Positions 42,248 through 50,522 are shown, numbered from the stretch's first letter. The stretch is DNA of 64,000 nucleotides from Arthrobacter sp. 9V (GCF_902506065.1 NZ_LR732912.1:3687406-3751405); one strand, 5' to 3'. The notes: generated by a model not told the origin, from the sequence alone. Program-made: numbers and translations.

Positions 42248-42486
42248 TGCTTGCAAGTTTAGTTCCACGCAAAGTATGTACCGCGCTGGCCTGCCATGTG
42301 ACGACGTTCAGCGTCTCGATTTCATTACTTGCCCGTGGATGGCGGGATTTGATCAGCCACTCACGTGCTGGAATGCCGCATCGGCGCAGCGTTTCATAGT
42401 GATGCCAGGCGCCGATTGTGTCGCCTTGCTCTTCCGGCGGCCACACCCCTTGGCATACTGGGATGGAGACAACTGGAGGTTTTATC

Positions 42487-43296
42487 GTGCGCGTGGCACT
42501 TGCCCAAGTCATCACCGGCCGGGATCTGGCCAGCAATCTGAGGCTCCTTGAGGAGCATGCCCGCCGGGCCAAGGACGGCGGCGCCGAGCTGGTTGTCTTC
42601 CCGGAAGCGATGATGCGCGCGTTCGGAAACTCCCTGCTGGACATCGCCGAGCCTTTGGACGGGCCGTGGGCCAGCCGCGTACGGGCCCTCGCACAGGAAC
42701 TTCAGCTGGTGATCGTGGCCGGCATGTTCACCCCCGGCACTCCTTCCGATTCCGGGTCTCCGCGCGTACGCAACACGCTCCTGGCCACCGGACCGGGTGT
42801 GGAGACGAGCTACGACAAGATCCACCTCTTTGACGCGTTCGGCTTCTTGGAATCGGACACCGTTGAGGCGGGCACAGATCCGGTAACGTTCGACGCCGGT
42901 GGCCTCACCTTTGGTTTGGCCACGTGCTACGACATCCGTTTCCCTGCCCTGTTCACTGCCAACGCCCAGCGGGGAGCTTTGGTGAACATCGTCTCTGCCT
43001 CATGGGGATCAGGTCCGGGCAAAGCCGATCAGTGGCAACTCCTGGCGCGGGCCCGAGCGGTAGACACCACCACGTTCGTGCTCGCCTGCGGGCAGGGTGA
43101 TCCGGCAACCCAAGGCGTTGAGGTCAAAGGTGCCGCACCCACGGGCGTGGGGCACTCCGCCGTCGTATCCCCGTTTGGCGAGGTCCTGGAAGGCCTCGAA
43201 GGCGAGCCCGGCCTCATTTTCTACGATCTCGATCCTGCAGTTGTGGAAGAAGCCCGCGCAAAACTCCCGGTGCTGGCAAACCGCCGCGACTTCTAA
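42487..43296 (+). CDS. Carbon-nitrogen hydrolase (nitrilase superfamily)
   Basis: 269-residue amidase-type enzyme with the Glu-Lys-Cys triad in VVFPEAMMRAF (Glu41 region), SYDKIHLFDAF, and LATCYDIRFPALF. The GTG at 42487 is fixed by GGAGG 7 bp upstream; the frame is open to 42418. Members act on omega-amides such as alpha-ketoglutaramate or deaminated glutathione, and this size and the CYDIRFP motif fit that branch. Substrate not proven. Confidence 0.88.
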   Translation: MRVALAQVITGRDLASNLRLLEEHARRAKDGGAELVVFPEAMMRAFGNSLLDIAEPLDGPWASRVRALAQELQLVIVAGMFTPGTPSDSGSPRVRNTLLATGPGVETSYDKIHLFDAFGFLESDTVEAGTDPVTFDAGGLTFGLATCYDIRFPALFTANAQRGALVNIVSASWGSGPGKADQWQLLARARAVDTTTFVLACGQGDPATQGVEVKGAAPTGVGHSAVVSPFGEVLEGLEGEPGLIFYDLDPAVVEEARAKLPVLANRRDF

Positions 43297-43298
43297 CC

Positions 43299-43354
43299 CT
43301 CGCGCACATCCCAAGCCCTTCCCACCAACGCTCGCGCACATCCCAAGCCCTTCC
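43299..43354 (+). repeat. Repeat array D, two copies, 32-bp period
   Basis: CTCGCGCACATCCCAAGCCC plus TTCC occurs at 43299-43322 and again, identically, at 43331-43354, exactly 32 bp apart. It begins 3 bp after the stop of the nitrilase-family gene. Its reverse complement, GGGATGTGCGCGAGCGT, matches the core of arrays A and B. Confidence 0.85.
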
Positions 43355-43368
43355 GCGGCCGTTGCGTT

Positions 43369-43705
43369 TGTATGGTTTTTTGAGACAGCTTGATGGGAGA
43401 TCGTGCTTCGGATGAGCATGCCCAGAAGAAAATATGTTGCCGCGTTCCGTGAGGAAGCGGTGCGGCTTGTTTTGTCCACGGATCGGTCGGTGGAACAAGT
43501 TTCCGAAGAGATCGGGTGAACGAAAGCACATTAGGAAACTGGCTCGCCCGGGCTCGCGCGCGTCAGCAGAACGTGGCACCCGCACAGCCCGAGGGACACG
43601 GGCCGGTGTCATGGGAAGAGCATCGGGCTACGTTGGCCGAAAACGAGCGGTTGAAGGCTGAGGTCGAGCTGCTGGGAAAGCTCAGCGACTTCCAGCGCGA
43701 AGCAA
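43369..43705 (+). mobile_element. IS3-family remnant with a broken orfA
   Basis: The coding remnant begins at 43412 with MSMPRRKYVAAFREEAVRLV and continues to VEQVSEEIG, then a stop TGA interrupts. One missing base (GGGTGAAC for GGGGTGAAC) explains it: the +1 frame resumes VNESTLGNWLARARAR and ends in LAENERLKAEVELLGKL. This is a transposase helix-turn-helix and leucine-zipper region. orfB and the right end are absent; the sequence breaks off just before array B. TGTATGG at 43369 may be the left end. Confidence 0.75.
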
Positions 43706-43743
43706 CGGTAACTGACTTCCAGGGGTTCAGCGCGTCCGGATCC

Positions 43744-43871
43744 AACCCGAGGGATGTGAAAGAGCGTCCGGCCCAAGCACGAGGGATGTGAGAGAGCGTC
43801 CAGCCCAAACCCGAGGGATGTGAAAGAGCGTCCAGCCCAAGCACGAGGGATGTGAGAGAGCGTTGACATTC
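43744..43871 (-). repeat. Repeat array B, four units, 32-bp period
   Basis: Units start at 43744, 43776, 43808 and 43840, spaced exactly 32 bp. Units alternate between AACCCGAGGGATGTGAAAGA and AGCACGAGGGATGTGAGAGA, each followed by GCGTCC and then GGCCCA, AGCCCA or similar. The alternation suggests a duplicated 64-bp pair. On the minus strand it lies 3' of rlmB. Confidence 0.92.
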
Positions 43872-43892
43872 GTCCGACACGGGGGCACACGA

Positions 43893-44026
43893 AAGGCGCC
43901 GCAGGGGCCATCCGGAAGCGTGCGTCAAAGCGACGAAGGAGCAGCACGCGGAGGATGGCGCTTGCGGCGCCTTAACCAGGATGGCGCTTGCGGCGCCTTT
44001 AGTTAGGACGGCGCTTGCGGCGCCTT
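43893..44026 (-). repeat. Hairpin with tandem arms downstream of rlmB
   Basis: The arm AAGGCGCCGCAGGGGCCATC (from 43893) pairs with GGATGGCGCTTGCGGCGCCT at 43953, with a few mismatches. The second arm is repeated at 43979 and 44006 (26-27-bp period). The intervening loop contains GCGTGC/GCACGC and GACGAAGGAGCA. The order and the three-fold arm are the same as at 22296-22455. It starts 15 bp after the rlmB stop in transcript direction. Confidence 0.85.
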
Positions 44027-44041
44027 ACCCGGGAACAGGAA

Positions 44042-45034
44042 CTACTTGGCGGCGCGCTGCCTCGAGACTTCGTACAGCGAGATGCCAACAGCCATGGATG
44101 CGTTGAGCGACTCCATGGCGGAGTCGATGGGGATGGAAACGATCTGGTCGCAGTTTTCGCGGACGAGCCTGCTCAGGCCCTTGCCTTCGGAGCCCACTAC
44201 GATGCAGACGGGCTCGGTTGCAACGGTGAGATCAGGCAGCGAGACGTCGCCGTCGCCGTCCAGGCCAAGAACGTAGATGCCCATGTTCTTGAACTGCTTG
44301 AGCGCATTGTTGAGGTTCGCAGCACGGGCAACCGGGACGCGGACAGCGGCACCGGCACTGGTCTTCCAAGCGGACGCGGTGACGCCGACGGAGCGACGCT
44401 CGGGGACGATGACGCCGTGGCCGCTGAAGGCCGATACGGAGCGGATGATCGCGCCGAGGTTACGGGGGTCGGTGATGCCGTCCAGTGCAACGAAGATGGG
44501 GGCGTTGGAAATGTGCCCTTTCTTCCACTTGGCGAGGGTTGTCTCGGCGAGGTCGTATGCGTCTTCGTACTCGTACGGCGGGATCTGCAGCACGAGGCCT
44601 TGGTGGACTGCGTCTTCGGTCATGCGGTCCAGCTCAACCTTGCCGGTTTCCAGCAGCGGGATGCCGCGTTCGGCCGCAAGTTTGAGGGACTCCTTGACGC
44701 GATCGTCCATCTCGATGCGGATGGCGACGTGCAGTGCCTTGGCCGGGATGCCGGCACGGAGGGCTTCGACTACCGAGTTACGGCCAGTGACCAGCTCTTC
44801 AGTTGCACGGCCCTTGGGACCGGAGCGCGCGCCGGCGCCACCCTGACGGGGGCCCGTGCCGCGCTTGGCAGCTGAGCGCTCAGCCAGCTGCTTGTTCTTG
44901 TATGCCTTGTGGTAGGTGCGTTCCTCCGCCTTGGGCGTGGGACCCTTTCCTTCCAGAGCCTTGCGGCCGTGGCCACCGGTTCCGGTGGTGGGGCCCTTCT
45001 TCTGCTTGACCGACCGGCGACCATTATTGGCCAT
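44042..45034 (-). CDS. rlmB: 23S rRNA guanosine-2'-O-methyltransferase
   Basis: SpoU/TrmH-type knotted methyltransferase, 330 residues, predicted to methylate a guanosine of 23S rRNA using SAM. A basic, low-complexity N-terminal extension of about 75 residues (Lys, Arg, Gly) precedes the substrate-binding domain ELVTGRNSVVEALRAGIPAK. SpoU motifs: DGITDPRNLGAIIRSVSAFS, CIVVGSEGKGLSRLV, and VSIPIDSAMESLNASMAVG. Next downstream of cysS, the usual actinobacterial order. Confidence 0.93.
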   Translation of the reverse strand: MANNGRRSVKQKKGPTTGTGGHGRKALEGKGPTPKAEERTYHKAYKNKQLAERSAAKRGTGPRQGGAGARSGPKGRATEELVTGRNSVVEALRAGIPAKALHVAIRIEMDDRVKESLKLAAERGIPLLETGKVELDRMTEDAVHQGLVLQIPPYEYEDAYDLAETTLAKWKKGHISNAPIFVALDGITDPRNLGAIIRSVSAFSGHGVIVPERRSVGVTASAWKTSAGAAVRVPVARAANLNNALKQFKNMGIYVLGLDGDGDVSLPDLTVATEPVCIVVGSEGKGLSRLVRENCDQIVSIPIDSAMESLNASMAVGISLYEVSRQRAAK

Positions 45035-45114
45035 GAGATTCCATCCTTGATTTTGTGAGTAAGTCTGGAATCAAGTCTACTGACCCGATGCAATTCGGGT
45101 GCCGCCCCGGTTTG

Positions 45115-46569
45115 TCAGTCGCGTTTGAGGCTCCAGGTGGCGCCATCCGCACCATCTTCGACGACGACGCCGGCGGCAGCGAGGGTGTCGCGGATGGCAT
45201 CGGAAGCGGCCCAGTCCTTGGTGGCCCTTGCGGCAGCACGGGCTTCGAGTTGGGCTTCGATCAGCACTTCCAGGGCGGTATGCTCGCGTCCTTGGACGGC
45301 TTCGGGACGTTTTACCGAGTCCAGGCCGAGCACTTCGGTCATGGACAGCACGCTGTAGAGTGCGGTTTTTGCGGCTTCCACGTCGCCCGAGGCCAATGCA
45401 GTGTTTCCCGCCCGCACGGTCTCGTGCAATACCCCGAGGGCCTGGGGCACGTTGAGGTCATCATCCATGGCCGCAATGAAAGCAGCAGGCATGTTGGCTT
45501 GCGGGGATACATCCGAGGCGCCCGCTCCCACTTTGGCGGATGCCTTGTGAATAAACCCGTCAATGCGCTCGACGGCGGCCGCGGCCTCCTGCAGCGAGGT
45601 GGGGCGGTAGTCCAGGATGGAGCGGTAGTGGGCCTGGCCGAGGTAATAGCGGACCACGCGCGGCGAGGCGAGCTCCAGCATTTCGGCCGGGCTCACAGTG
45701 TTGCCGATGGACTTGGACATCTTTTCGCCCTCGTACGTGACCATGCCGTTGTGCATCCAGAAGTTGGCGAAATCGTCTCCGGCAGCTTGGGACTGTGCCA
45801 TCTCGTTCTCATGGTGCGGGAAGCGAAGGTCCAGTCCTCCACCGTGGATATCGAACCGCGGGCCAAGGTACTTGGTGACCATGGCGGAGCACTCGAGGTG
45901 CCAGCCGGGACGTCCGGCACCCCAGGGCGACTCCCATTTGGCGGTGACGGGTTCACCGTCTTTGAAACCCTTCCACAGCGCGAAGTCGCGGGGATCACGC
46001 TTGCCGCGGGGGTCGGCGTCGGGCGCTCCCTGCATGTCGTCAATATTCTGCCGCGTCAGCGAGCCGTACTTGCTCCAGGAGCGGACGTCGAAGTAGACGT
46101 CGCCGGAGTCGTCCAGCGCCGGGTAGGCGTGGCCGCGGTCGATGAGGCGCTGGATCAGCGCGTGCATTTCCGGGATGTGGCCTGTGGCGCGGGGCTCGTA
46201 GGTGGGCCGTTGGACGCCCAGGGATTCGTAGGCGCTCTCAAATTCCTGCTCGTAGCGGTACGCCAGGGCCCACCACTCTTCGGCTTGGCGTGCCGAGGGT
46301 TCGGCGTCCCAGTCCGGCCCGAATGACTGAGCGGACTTCGCCAAAATCTTGTCGTCGATGTCCGTGACGTTGCGCACCACGGTGACCCTGAGGCCACGGA
46401 ATTCGAGCCATCGGGTCAGTTGGTCGAAAGCGATGGCCGACCTGACGTGGCCCACGTGCGGCATTCCCTGGACGGTGGCCCCGCAGTAGTACACGCTGGC
46501 CTTGCCGTCTTCGAGGGGAACGAAGTCGCGGACTTCGGCGGAGGCAGTGTCATAGAAGCGCAGGGTCAC
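45115..46569 (-). CDS. cysS: Cysteinyl-tRNA synthetase
   Basis: Class I aminoacyl-tRNA synthetase of 484 residues. HIGH-type motif in YYCGATVQGMPHVGHVRSAI, zinc-site elements WHLECSAMVTKYLG and GGLDLRFPHHENEMAQSQAA, and the KMSKS motif in EKMSKSIGNTVSP. Its C-terminal anticodon-binding part ends AAAGVVVEDGADGATWSLKRD-like. It sits between the lipoprotein gene and rlmB on the minus strand. Confidence 0.96.
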   Translation of the reverse strand: MTLRFYDTASAEVRDFVPLEDGKASVYYCGATVQGMPHVGHVRSAIAFDQLTRWLEFRGLRVTVVRNVTDIDDKILAKSAQSFGPDWDAEPSARQAEEWWALAYRYEQEFESAYESLGVQRPTYEPRATGHIPEMHALIQRLIDRGHAYPALDDSGDVYFDVRSWSKYGSLTRQNIDDMQGAPDADPRGKRDPRDFALWKGFKDGEPVTAKWESPWGAGRPGWHLECSAMVTKYLGPRFDIHGGGLDLRFPHHENEMAQSQAAGDDFANFWMHNGMVTYEGEKMSKSIGNTVSPAEMLELASPRVVRYYLGQAHYRSILDYRPTSLQEAAAAVERIDGFIHKASAKVGAGASDVSPQANMPAAFIAAMDDDLNVPQALGVLHETVRAGNTALASGDVEAAKTALYSVLSMTEVLGLDSVKRPEAVQGREHTALEVLIEAQLEARAAARATKDWAASDAIRDTLAAAGVVVEDGADGATWSLKRD

Positions 46570-46604
46570 CGCTCCAGATTAGCCGATGACGAAGCGTGAC
46601 CTGC

Positions 46605-46958
46605 CTACTTGCAGTATTCGCCGATCTTGTTGAACTGCACCTTGAGCTTTTCCTGCTGGTCCTGGGTGGCCGCCCCGAGGGAGGATGCCGCCGCTTCGTC
46701 CATGATTGCCGCCATCTCTTTGATGGGGTTCCCGATCTCCGGCGCGAGTTTGCCCGCGATCTGGTGATAGTGCTCGGCGATCTGTTTGGACTGCTGCTGC
46801 TGGTTGCCGTCGGGCTTGAAAGTGTCCTCGTTGAGGAACGCGCAACTGGCTGTCACGTCCATGGTTTGCCCACCTCCGCAACCACTCAGCAGGAGCGAGG
46901 CGGCCAAGCCGGCAGCAATCACAGCGGAACGCACGACGCCGGCGCTTGGCTTAGGCAT
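46605..46958 (-). CDS. Small lipoprotein of unknown function
   Basis: 117 residues with a lipoprotein signal (VVRSAVIAAGLAASLLLSGC, cysteine near residue 28) and a helical, soluble domain with three possible cysteines (SCAFLNE, GEYCK). The ATG at 46958 overlaps the last 8 bp of ispF and has AAAGG 8 bp upstream. No family recognised. Cotranscribed with ispDF. Confidence 0.8.
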   Translation of the reverse strand: MPKPSAGVVRSAVIAAGLAASLLLSGCGGGQTMDVTASCAFLNEDTFKPDGNQQQQSKQIAEHYHQIAGKLAPEIGNPIKEMAAIMDEAAASSLGAATQDQQEKLKVQFNKIGEYCK

Positions 46959-47502
46959 GCGGGGCACCTTTCGCGGGACCGGGCTCTGGGGCCGACGCCT
47001 CGTTGGCGGACACCGGATACACAAGGGCTGTGGCGACAGCAGAAATTCCTTCGCTGCGCCCGGTGAAACCCAGTCCGTCGCTGGTGGTTGCCGTGACGCT
47101 GACCGGCGCCCCCGCTGCCTCGCTGAGGACGCGTTGAGATTCTTCCCGGCGTGGACCGAACTTGGGACGATTGGCCACGAACTGCACTGCAACGTTGCCA
47201 ATCTCGAAGCCGGCCTCGCGAACAATGCGCGCCGCTTCGCCCAGCAGCTTGACCCCGGAAGCACCCGCGAACTCGGGGCGGTCCGTGCCGAAGTGGGTTC
47301 CCAGATCTCCGATCCCGCAGGCAGAGAAGAGGGCGTCGGCAGCGGCGTGGGCCACGCAATCGCCGTCGGAATGCCCTGAGAGCCCCTGCTCGCCCGGCCA
47401 GAACAGCCCGCCCAACCACAGTGGCTGCGGATCATTTTCGGGAGCAAATGCGTGGACATCGATTCCAACACCGGTGCGGGGAAGGACCATGTTCAGCGCC
47501 AT
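46951..47502 (-). CDS. ispF: 2-C-methyl-D-erythritol 2,4-cyclodiphosphate synthase
   Basis: 183-residue MEP-pathway enzyme that cyclises CDP-methylerythritol 2-phosphate with loss of CMP. Signature residues: metal-binding GVGIDVHAFAPEND, LSGHSDGDCVAHAAADAL, DLGTHFGTDRPEF, and TATTSDGLGFTGRSEGISA. The ATG overlaps the ispD stop (TGATG). The C-terminal ~20 residues are an Ala/Pro-rich tail not usual in the family. Confidence 0.95.
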   Translation of the reverse strand: MALNMVLPRTGVGIDVHAFAPENDPQPLWLGGLFWPGEQGLSGHSDGDCVAHAAADALFSACGIGDLGTHFGTDRPEFAGASGVKLLGEAARIVREAGFEIGNVAVQFVANRPKFGPRREESQRVLSEAAGAPVSVTATTSDGLGFTGRSEGISAVATALVYPVSANEASAPEPGPAKGAPHA

Positions 47503-48284
47503 CAGCCTTCCACCCAACGAATTCCCAGTGGCCCCTCGAGCAAGCCCTCGGCAATGATGAGGTCCAACGGGGTGGTGATTTTCAGCGACTGGCTCGCACC
47601 TCGAACGGCGTGGACCGGAACGCCGAGGAGCTCCACCAGCATGGCGTCGTCGGTGACGGCGGCGGACTGTTTGTCATCGAAGAGCCCGGCGGCTTCGTGT
47701 GCCTTGCGCAGAACGGCCAGCTCAAAACCTTGAGGTGTTTGGACGGCGCGGAGCTGCTCGCGGGGAGCTGTGCCTGTGACAACTTCCGGGGCGATGGAGG
47801 TATCCGTGCCGTTCGTTTCGGCCACGGTCTTGATGGTGTCCACTACGGGCATGGTGGGAATGACGGCCTTCGCTCCTGAGGCCAAGGCATCAGAGACGCG
47901 CTGGAACACCCGCTCGGGGGTCAGGGCACGTGCGGCATCGTGGACGAGGACCAGTTCGGTCCCTTCTTCCAAAACAGCCATTGCGGCGCGAACGGAATCG
48001 GCGCGGGAGGAACCGCCGTCCACCACTGAAATCTCCGGACCGCCGTCCACGAGGTCGATGGTGAACTCGGAGATGGACTCACGCAGTGCCGTGTCCCCCT
48101 TGGGCACAGCGATGCAGATCTGGCGCGCAACATCAGAGGCAACCACGCCGCGGAGGGCATGCATCAGAATGGTCTCGCCGCCCAACGGTACCTGGGCTTT
48201 GGGCATGCCGTAGCCGAGGCGTTCACCGGAACCGGCGGCAACCACGATCACGGCCGTGACGGCGCGCTTGGAAGGAATACTCAT
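47502..48284 (-). CDS. ispD: 2-C-methyl-D-erythritol 4-phosphate cytidylyltransferase
   Basis: 260-residue MEP-pathway enzyme that attaches CMP to methylerythritol phosphate. Motifs: VIVVAAGSGERLGYGMPKAQ near residue 12 (nucleotide-binding loop), ELVLVHDAARALTPERVFQR, and AVTDDAMLVELLGVPVHAV. Its stop overlaps the ispF start. Lies 121 bp after carD; a terminator separates them. Confidence 0.95.
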   Translation of the reverse strand: MSIPSKRAVTAVIVVAAGSGERLGYGMPKAQVPLGGETILMHALRGVVASDVARQICIAVPKGDTALRESISEFTIDLVDGGPEISVVDGGSSRADSVRAAMAVLEEGTELVLVHDAARALTPERVFQRVSDALASGAKAVIPTMPVVDTIKTVAETNGTDTSIAPEVVTGTAPREQLRAVQTPQGFELAVLRKAHEAAGLFDDKQSAAVTDDAMLVELLGVPVHAVRGASQSLKITTPLDLIIAEGLLEGPLGIRWVEG

Positions 48285-48362
48285 GGGCCCAAGATTACTT
48301 GGAAAGTACTTGCAGGCGCCCCAACATACTCGATTTCCAAGTATCTCCGGCAGTATTCGGGC

Positions 48363-48399
48363 AAAAAGAAACCCGGCGGCGCTTTCGCACCACCGGGCT
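48363..48399 (-). terminator. Terminator of carD
   Basis: On the minus strand GAGCCCGGTGGTGC-GAAA-GCGCCGCCGGGT is followed by TTCTTTTTGC, a classical hairpin with a U-run. It lies 6 bp beyond the carD stop codon. Confidence 0.88.
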
Positions 48400-48405
48400 C
48401 AATTC

Positions 48406-48888
48406 TTAGGAAGCCAAGACCTCGTCAAGAACGCTTGCAGCCTTCTCTTCGTCTGTCTTCTCAGCCAGGGCCAGTTCTGAAATCAGAATCTGCCGCGCCT
48501 TGGCCAGCATCCGCTTCTCACCTGCGGAAAGGCCGCGATCGTGATCACGACGCCAAAGATCGCGAACGACCTCTGCCACCTTGATGACGTCGCCTGAAGC
48601 AAGCTTCTCCAGGTTCGCCTTGTAACGACGTGACCAGTTGGTAGGCTCTTCAGTGAACTCGGCGCGGAGAACGTCAAATACGTGCTCCAAGCCTTCTTTG
48701 CCCACTACGTCCCGGACCCCAACAAGGTCAACGTTCTCTGCTGGAACTTCAATGGTCAGATCACCCTGAGCCACCTTGAGCTTGAGATACATCTTCTCTT
48801 CGCCCTTGATGGTGCGCATCTTGATTTCCTCAATTTTTGCTGCACCGTGGTGAGGGTAAACTACTGTCTCGCCGACCTCAAAAACCAT
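48406..48888 (-). CDS. carD: CarD-family RNA polymerase-binding regulator
   Basis: 160-residue essential transcription factor in actinobacteria that binds the RNA polymerase beta subunit and stabilises open complexes at rRNA and other promoters. N-terminal RID domain: MVFEVGETVVYPHHGAAKIE; DNA-binding C-terminal part: PTNWSRRYKANLEKLASGD and AEVVRDLWRRDHDRGLSAGE. First gene of the conserved carD-ispD-ispF-cysS-rlmB run. Confidence 0.96.
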   Translation of the reverse strand: MVFEVGETVVYPHHGAAKIEEIKMRTIKGEEKMYLKLKVAQGDLTIEVPAENVDLVGVRDVVGKEGLEHVFDVLRAEFTEEPTNWSRRYKANLEKLASGDVIKVAEVVRDLWRRDHDRGLSAGEKRMLAKARQILISELALAEKTDEEKAASVLDEVLAS

Positions 48889-49166
48889 GTGGACTTTCCC
48901 CTTTCCCGCAGATTAGTCTATCACGATTAAGGCATACGACTGGCACCCGGCAGGCGCTTCTACCGCGCCAATAAAGGGAATAAGGCCTTAAACGACTTCG
49001 TCCAAGGTCTTGACGTATTCCCCGAAAGATGCTTCCGCGACCCCGCATGCGAGCAAGATCTCCTCCGTTGGTGGCGCCACATAGCTTTCCCGAATCCATA
49101 TTTCGGAGGGTTTGCCGATAGGCTATGGCTGAAAAGTGTTCCAATGACTCTTGAGGAGTAGGTGTC

Positions 49167-49733
49167 GTGCGCAATACTGCGATGAACCCTGTCCAGCGCG
49201 GCAAGCTGGCAATTGCGGCGGCTGCAATCGGCGTCGGTCTTCTGTCCGTCACCGGCTGTGGATTCGTCAACGCCCAGCAGACTACCCACCAGTACTCGGC
49301 ATCGGACGGGATCAAAGCTGATCTCGGTCCCCTGCAGTTGCGTAACATCCTGATTGTTGCTTCGGGCGAGAAGGAGCCGGGCCGTGTTATCGGCGCCGTC
49401 TTCAACCAGTCCGGCAACGACGTCACCCTCACGGTGAGCGGCGCCAACGGCGCCCAGACCGAAATCCCGGTCAAGGCCAACTCGGAGACGTACCTGAACG
49501 ACACCGCAGATGCTGCCATCCTCAGCACCGCAGGCGTTATCCCTGGCGGCCTGACTCCGGTGACCATCCGCAGCGGATCCGACTCCGCCACCATCAACGT
49601 CCCGGTGGTAGACGGCACCCTGCCCGAGTACGCCAAGTACCTGCCCTCCTCCTCCGCGACCCCCACGGCAACGCCAACGTCCACCTCGACGTCCTCCGCG
49701 ACGCCGTCAGAGTCTGCCGCGGCCGGCCACTAG
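49167..49733 (+). CDS. LpqE-like lipoprotein
   Basis: 188 residues: signal peptide GKLAIAAAAIGVGLLSVTGC with the lipidated Cys near residue 31, then an all-beta domain (RNILIVASGEKEPGRVIGAV, SATINVPVVDGTLPEYA) and a Thr/Ser/Pro-rich tail. Resembles mycobacterial LpqE, whose function is unknown; assignment from memory. The start is a GTG with GAGGAGT upstream. Position between carD and regX3-senX3 is conserved in actinobacteria. Confidence 0.8.
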   Translation: MRNTAMNPVQRGKLAIAAAAIGVGLLSVTGCGFVNAQQTTHQYSASDGIKADLGPLQLRNILIVASGEKEPGRVIGAVFNQSGNDVTLTVSGANGAQTEIPVKANSETYLNDTADAAILSTAGVIPGGLTPVTIRSGSDSATINVPVVDGTLPEYAKYLPSSSATPTATPTSTSTSSATPSESAAAGH

Positions 49734-49779
49734 CAGGCATCGCGCTCCAAGCGACACAACAGCACCAAGCGACACATCA

Positions 49780-49818
49780 AAAGGAAGGGCCCCGCCGCGG
49801 CGGGACCCTTCCTTTGTC
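49780..49818. terminator. Bidirectional terminator between lpqE-like and regX3
   Basis: AAAGGAAGGG (49780-49789) pairs with CCCTTCCTTT (49806-49815) and the interior CCCCGCC/GGCGGGA extends the stem. It lies between the convergent stops at 49733 and 49842; a T-rich tail is present on the plus strand, and TTTTGATG on the minus strand. Confidence 0.8.
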
Positions 49819-49841
49819 TTATCACCGGCTACTACACAGCT

Positions 49842-50522
49842 TTACGGCTCGAACTTGTAACCCAGGCCGCGCACCGTCACCAGGTATCTGGGTGCGGAAG
49901 GATCCGGCTCGATCTTGCTGCGAAGGCGCTTCACGTGCACATCGAGTGTTTTGGTGTCCCCCACATAGTCTGAACCCCACACACGATCGATCAACTGGCC
50001 ACGCGTCAGTACGCGGCCCGAGTTACGGAGCAGCATTTCCAGCAGCTCGAACTCCTTGAGCGGCAGGGAAACCTGCTCACCGTTGACGCTCACCACATGG
50101 CGTTCGATGTCCATGCGAACAGGGCCGGCCTGCACGGTGGAGGTGATGAGTTCCTCCGGCTCACCCTGCCGGCGGAGCACCGCACGGACGCGGGCAACGA
50201 GTTCACGGGAGGAATAGGGCTTGGTGACGTAGTCATCGGCGCCGAGTTCCAGGCCAACAACTTTGTCGATTTCGGAGTCCTTGGCCGTCAACATGATCAC
50301 CGGGACGCTTGAGCGCTGACGGAGTTGGCGGCACACTTCGGTCCCCGGCGTCCCGGGCAACTGCAGGTCCAGAAGGACGAGGTCGGCTCCGTTGCGGTCA
50401 AACTCCACCAAGGCGTCGCTGCCGTTATCCACTACCTCGACGTCGAACCCTTCCTTGCCCAAAAGATAGGACAGGGGGTCGCTGAAGGACTCTTCGTCCT
50501 CCACTATCAAAATCCGGCTCAA
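49842..50522 (-). CDS. regX3: Response regulator RegX3, OmpR family
   Basis: 226 residues: receiver domain with the acidic pocket ILIVEDEESFS, phosphoacceptor Asp in LVLLDLQLPGTPG near residue 52, Thr in VIMLTAKDSEIDKV, Lys in DDYVTKPYSSRELV; then an OmpR-type winged helix (RVWGSDYVGDTKTLDVHVKR). Phosphate-starvation response regulator; its kinase gene overlaps by 4 bp upstream, and phoU is divergent. Confidence 0.94.
   Translation of the reverse strand: MSRILIVEDEESFSDPLSYLLGKEGFDVEVVDNGSDALVEFDRNGADLVLLDLQLPGTPGTEVCRQLRQRSSVPVIMLTAKDSEIDKVVGLELGADDYVTKPYSSRELVARVRAVLRRQGEPEELITSTVQAGPVRMDIERHVVSVNGEQVSLPLKEFELLEMLLRNSGRVLTRGQLIDRVWGSDYVGDTKTLDVHVKRLRSKIEPDPSAPRYLVTVRGLGYKFEP

Noticed and set aside
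43744..43871. Possible CRISPR array (regular 32-bp units)
   Set aside because: The conserved part fills about 24 of 32 bp, leaving 8-nt joints that are almost identical instead of unique 30-nt spacers, and no cas genes are nearby.
43609..43947. Minus-strand frames with repeated GLDALSHPS-like peptides
   Set aside because: They are translations of the 32-bp repeats; no start signals and no fixed frame between the loci.
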